This document shows, one piece after another, positions 60,116-64,000 of a stretch of 64,000 nt of DNA. The DNA is taken from the NCBI GenBank assembly GCA_001766655.1, contig MJCC01000003.1, positions 1,254,480-1,318,479 on the forward strand, written 5' to 3'. Under the pieces are notes generated by a model, which made no database searches, was not told the DNA's origin, and was given only the letters and a program-made list of their open reading frames with translations. Every line of letters starts with the position of its first letter. The first letter of the stretch is position 1. Made by a program: the position numbers and the translations under genes. The DNA comes from Phytomonas francai (taxonomy: Eukaryota; Euglenozoa; Kinetoplastea; Trypanosomatida; Trypanosomatidae).

Positions 60116-61606
60116 TTAAGGGAGCAAGAAATTTAAAAACTCACTCATAATAGTTAGAAATGAAGCTATAATCACTAACACGACGCCTTTCTGGGGCGTA
60201 TACCCTTTGAATTCTGTGTACCCACTGCCGTTTCCTGAGGGTATCCCAGGATAGTCCCCAATCGGCATGTCTTTGGATGTGTCTCTGCAAAACGTTTTGT
60301 GAAACATGGTGATCGAGAAAACCTACGAGAGAAAAAAAAGAGTTGAGGCGAAAATTGCAAAGATGCAGGATGCTAAACGCACCTTAGGCATCAGGAATGC
60401 AAAGACGCCGAGAAAAAAGGCTATAAAGAGCGCTGTACCGCCAGTGAGCAGGGAGGATATGATAATCCGCATTCTCCAATCCTAGGAGCTGCAATTGTAT
60501 TCGGAGCGGGCGTAGTAAACACGGGTATCACTGCTTAGGATCATATCTGTATGCCAGTAGGTGACCTGCACCGTACTCACAAGTGGATCGTCAAATCGGC
60601 GGCTCCATAACACCGAGACGCTTCCCACGCTCAGCAAAAGCAGAGAAGCCATCAAGGCGGCGAGGTGAAAAATATCCATCACACGAAAGCACTTCAGGGC
60701 GGGGCCAATATTCCATCCCGTGATCGCGACTAGCGAAAGAACCCCCAGAAGCGTGAAGATAGAGGCATACAGGGTCAGAAAGAACCCGGTATCAAGGGGT
60801 GTGATGCCCTCACGAATTGTCTTATCACAACGAGTGGCGTAAAAGAGATCAAAGCAGAACACTGCTGCAGTGAAGGCCCAAAAGAATGCCATAAACGCAA
60901 AGAGGGTAGTCCACCCATAGTGTCCTCATCCACCCAGGCGAAGACCCGCGGTAGCCAAGGAAATTAAGCAAGAAAAACACGCTGTGATGGTAGCGACGGC
61001 AATCAGATAATAATACTGGGTTTCTATCTGGAAACTGGAAGCGAGATCACGCTCAGGGAAAGTTTTCATTCCATTTCCCATCATCCCCCACAACGTAAAA
61101 CGAACATTCTCGTAGCTAACCCCACCAACTCTTGAGTCATTACCACGGTACCAAGGAACGGGACAGGAAGATGTTGATAAAAATGCAAAAGAGACAAACG
61201 AAAGAGTTGAATACAAAATCAGCGCCTTACGCAGGGAGTTTGTTGGTTTTGGCTTCGTAAAGGAGCTGATATTCTCAATAATATGGTGATTCCATTTTGG
61301 CTCAATGGAGCTGTCTCTCGTTAAGAACACCTACATTTCGATTTTACCACCCTCCTCGGGTCGTGAAAGGTCCAAGGTATTATTCCTCGTGGTGAAAAGT
61401 CCTGGCGGATTGGCTTCATTTACCCTATTTTTGTCTTGTTCAAAGCGTTCAGTGCAACTTATTGGCTCCGCGTTGTCGAAGTTTGAATTAACGACACGAT
61501 CGTTTTCATCATCGCAATGGGTATCGTCTGGTTTCTTTTGAAGAGGGTTCTTCTCTGCGTAGGACGCAGAACGATTTATCAGCTCAAAGCAAAAGATGTT
61601 AGCCAA
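60116..61606 (-). pseudogene. Amastin-like membrane protein frame with four in-frame stops
   Basis: One reading frame runs from about 61606 to the TAA at 60116-60118 without any frameshift. It is interrupted by TAG at 61331-61333, TGA at 60926-60928, TAG at 60482-60484 and TAG at 60323-60325. Read through, it gives a hydrophilic start, then a membrane segment (LRKALILYSTLSFVSFAFL) and a loop with VRFTLWGMMGN, recalling the amastin signature. Three more hydrophobic segments follow, and then a second, similar set of four. This suggests two tandem amastin-like modules of about 200 residues. No ATG opens the upstream part; the only one lies directly before the first TAG. Other genes here use these stops normally, so a decaying gene is the simplest view. 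Confidence 0.65.
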
Positions 61607-63373
61607 TTATTTCAAGCAGGTTAAGAATAACAATTACAATTGTGGCTTTTCTCTCTATGAAAATGATTAAAGCAATAAAATCATGTAAAAAGGGAGGGAA
61701 ATAAATGAATCCGTGTTTCATTTATATATTATGTAAGATTTGTTCATGTCAATAGTTTTCATTATGTAAGATATTTTGATCAAAGTTAACTACAAGGGAA
61801 TCAGAATAAAATTGCTTGTTAATCAATACCTATAATAGAGCTAGTCTTTGAGAGGACTCTCCCTTCTCCGCATAAAAGAAAAGAGATGTACTGATTAACG
61901 TTCATAATACGGCATACCACTTACAGAAATATTGAGCCAATGAGGGGTACAGTGAGTCTCATGGAAAAGAAAAGATTCACTACATAATTTATAATGCCAT
62001 CACATACGAACTGCAAAGAACTCATACAGACTTTAACTAATTTAGGTAAATAATTTTACTTCTTGACTATTTCTAATTCCATGTCTGAATGCAAAAGCGA
62101 TGAATAGATAAAATCATTTCATACTGTGCTCTATCTAAAATTATAGAAAACCGGTGGGTCAGAAAGACGTCTGACCCACTGGATAGGATATCGTTTGCAA
62201 AGGGAAAATTAATATTAGTGGACCCACTACCGTAAGCAAGCATTTTGTACGAGAAGGGATGGGCGAAAAAAAGGGAAAATGTAAAAGAGACTATAAATTG
62301 TGCGTTTTTGAGAATATCGCTACAAAGCTGGGTGCAGAGAACAAACTATCTAGAGGGGATAAGTAGGGTTTCATTCTTACAAGTGGGAAGTACTCCTAGT
62401 AAGAATAAATGGTGCAAAAAGGCTATTAGGGGTAACAAAAGAATCCGGAATCTGGTCCCTGCAAAATTGTCTGAGTACGGAAGCTTTCGATATACCACGA
62501 TCCTTAAATAAGAAGTTTACAATGCGCCCTAACGAGAATTTTATGGCAAGCATATACCTGTTTTAACTCACGGCATTGAATCCGAATTAACGATAAGGGG
62601 TCTTCAGTATCCCTCAGATTTAGAAAATTGGCAGACCCGCTCACAGAAACAAGGGATCTTCGTATGCGATACAGTCTTCATTGAGAAAAATGCGTCGCAT
62701 AGCTGAATAAATATCAAGAACCTAATTTAAAGTTTTTTTCAGAGATGCTCCCTCTTTCCAACGGTTTTCATGTTCCTTCGGTGGTTCAACATCATCCTTT
62801 TTACAATCATTGTACTATATTATGTAGACCCTTGTTATTGAGTAATATATAAACCAAAAAAATGGAAAATAATTGAAAAAAGCGGCAAAAAGAAAGGTGG
62901 GAAAAATGAAGTTAAATATGTAGATTGGTTTATGGAATACTCAGAGCTAATAATAATACTAAAAAGCAATACTGCACTCCTCTCAGTTGTGAATCTTTAC
63001 ATATAGAGTATGAACATAAAATTATTCCTTCTCTATTTTCCTCGGAAATTTTCATTTTTTACTGCATTTCCTGGGCCTGATAAGGGTGTGGACTTCTCAA
63101 AAATCGCCCTACATCAGTTCAGACTTTTTTTTGTATCATTTACTTATTACATCGAGCCAACTCTATCTAGGAACCCTCGTCCATTACAGTGGCAAAGGGT
63201 GTTTCTAATGTATACATACACATATGTAAATACACAGATATATATATATATATATATGTATAGGTATTTAGTACCATATCACCATGATATCTTGTACTGT
63301 TTGAAATTTTTAAAAATAAACAAAGCACCAACACAACGCACAGAGCATGCGTCTTTGAAGCACCCTCTCGCAT
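61607..63373. other. AT-rich intergenic region with strong hairpin
   Basis: About 1.8 kb without a supported gene. It contains a minus-strand pyrimidine tract at about 61687-61702, a 13-bp stem hairpin at 62151-62182 and a (TA)n at 63239-63257. The part at 62240-62520 is less AT-rich but shows no recognisable protein or RNA. Confidence 0.55.
62151..62182. other. Strong inverted repeat (13-bp stem, 6-base loop)
   Basis: Arms at 62151-62163 and 62170-62182 pair over 13 positions with one G-T wobble. On the minus strand the stem is followed by TTTT. Function unknown. Confidence 0.8.
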
Positions 63374-64000
63374 CTATTTGTTTGATTGGAGCTTTTCAAT
63401 GACCAAATTATCGACGTTCCATATAAGAATAGCCCCTTCATCTCCTACGGACACAATTTTTTTCCCATCTGGCGTAACCATCACCTTTGTGATGCTGTAG
63501 CTGTGCGCAACCCCTACAGCAATGCAGTCACCCCGCTCGTAGTTCCACACCTTCAGAATCCGATCGTTTCCTCCTGTCACGAAAAATTCACCACTTGGTG
63601 CCATAGAAAGGGTATTTAGCTCGCCTGTTTTGCTACCACTAAGCTCCCGTATCCCATTGCAATCGACTGCATCCCAGTACGTGATGCTCTTATCATTGCC
63701 GCACGTGATGATCTGACTCTCGTCTGGGTAGTACGCAACCGCGCGGAAGTAAGTCTGTAGATAGATAATGTTGCGTCGCACAAACCGTATTAGATCCCAA
63801 ACAATACAGCTACCGTCGTCACTTGCGGAGACGCACTCGGTATCATCGCGTGTGATCGTGAGCGCGTTGACCGTGCCCTTATGCTCCTTCATCGACGCCT
63901 TTAGGAAACAAGACTTGCCGGTGATACGCCAAACGCGAACCTGCCCATCCGAACCCCCTGTAATGATGTTGGTGGTGGTGTGGTCATTACATACAGCCGT
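63374..64000 (-). CDS. CFAP52: CFAP52/WDR16 ciliary WD40 protein, C-terminal part
   Basis: The frame is open to the window edge and gives the last 208 residues; the gene continues outside. WD40 repeats are visible: TGGSDGQVRVWRITGKSC, SASDDGSCIVWDLIRFVRRN, TCGNDKSITYWDAVDCNGIREL, TGGNDRILKVWNYERGD and SVGDEGAILIWNV. The SMKEHKGTVN, RRN and IREL-GS wording follows animal CFAP52 closely. CFAP52 is a microtubule inner protein of ciliary and flagellar doublets, in line with a flagellated organism. The internal ATG at 63892 is not the true start because the WD pattern continues upstream. Stop is TAG. Confidence 0.9.
   Translation of the reverse strand, partial: TAVCNDHTTTNIITGGSDGQVRVWRITGKSCFLKASMKEHKGTVNALTITRDDTECVSASDDGSCIVWDLIRFVRRNIIYLQTYFRAVAYYPDESQIITCGNDKSITYWDAVDCNGIRELSGSKTGELNTLSMAPSGEFFVTGGNDRILKVWNYERGDCIAVGVAHSYSITKVMVTPDGKKIVSVGDEGAILIWNVDNLVIEKLQSNK

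Noticed and set aside
60116..61606. Genome-wide stop-codon reassignment as in Blastocrithidia
   Set aside because: About 25 other genes, more than 12,000 codons, contain no in-frame TAG or TGA, and TAG and TGA terminate about 15 of them. The in-frame stops are confined to this locus.
62240..62520. Plus-strand protein gene in the spacer near the hairpin
   Set aside because: The 88-codon frame starts with TTG, is on the non-coding strand for this window, and shows no domain.

Overview
The window looks like nuclear DNA of a kinetoplastid, most likely a trypanosomatid. About 25 intronless protein genes all lie on the minus strand, head to tail, as in a polycistronic transcription unit. Spacers are AT-rich, with minus-strand polypyrimidine tracts upstream of several start codons, as expected for spliced-leader trans-splicing. 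Diagnostic products are two amastin-type surface proteins carrying the W-G-Y-K-x-N-C signature, a RACK1/LACK homologue, a BiP ending in MDDL, and a multi-copy DNA polymerase kappa locus. The genus cannot be fixed from the sequence. All three stop codons terminate genes (about 11 TAA, 9 TAG and 6 TGA), so the standard code is in use.

Layout in window coordinates (transcription runs right to left). 0-8.2 kb: a possible gene start at the left edge, then three Y-family polymerase kappa paralogues: a divergent copy lacking catalytic motifs, a copy with a mitochondrial-type leader and a basic tail, and a PIP-box copy that is probably nuclear. 8.2-10.6 kb: an AT-rich desert. 10.6-22 kb: a CCCH zinc-finger protein, RACK1, two amastins and three Cof-type HAD hydrolases. 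22.9-31.1 kb: COQ2-like prenyltransferase, DDX10/Dbp4-like RNA helicase, a RING/coiled-coil protein and a degenerate RluA-type pseudouridine synthase homologue. 31.6-41 kb: a very large S9 oligopeptidase, a J-domain/PDZ-like protein interrupted by an assembly gap inside a coding minisatellite, and a large coiled-coil protein. 42.7-49.3 kb: a cytochrome P450 reductase-type diflavin enzyme, an FHA+WWE protein and a serine-rich basic protein. 50.3-58.8 kb: BiP, a repeat-containing hypothetical protein, an AN1 zinc-finger protein, the V-ATPase c subunit and an ACSF3-type malonyl-CoA synthetase. 60.1-61.6 kb: an amastin-like, possibly two-module reading frame with four in-frame stops and no frameshift. 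63.4-64 kb: the C-terminal part of the ciliary protein CFAP52.

Neighbours are mostly functionally unrelated, as is normal in kinetoplastid gene clusters. The exceptions are local families: three polymerases, three HAD hydrolases and two to three amastins. The observations most worth following up are the 233-bp identical tract shared by two polymerase kappa genes, the stop-riddled amastin-like frame, the FHA-WWE architecture, and the coding repeat gap whose true length can be predicted modulo 18.
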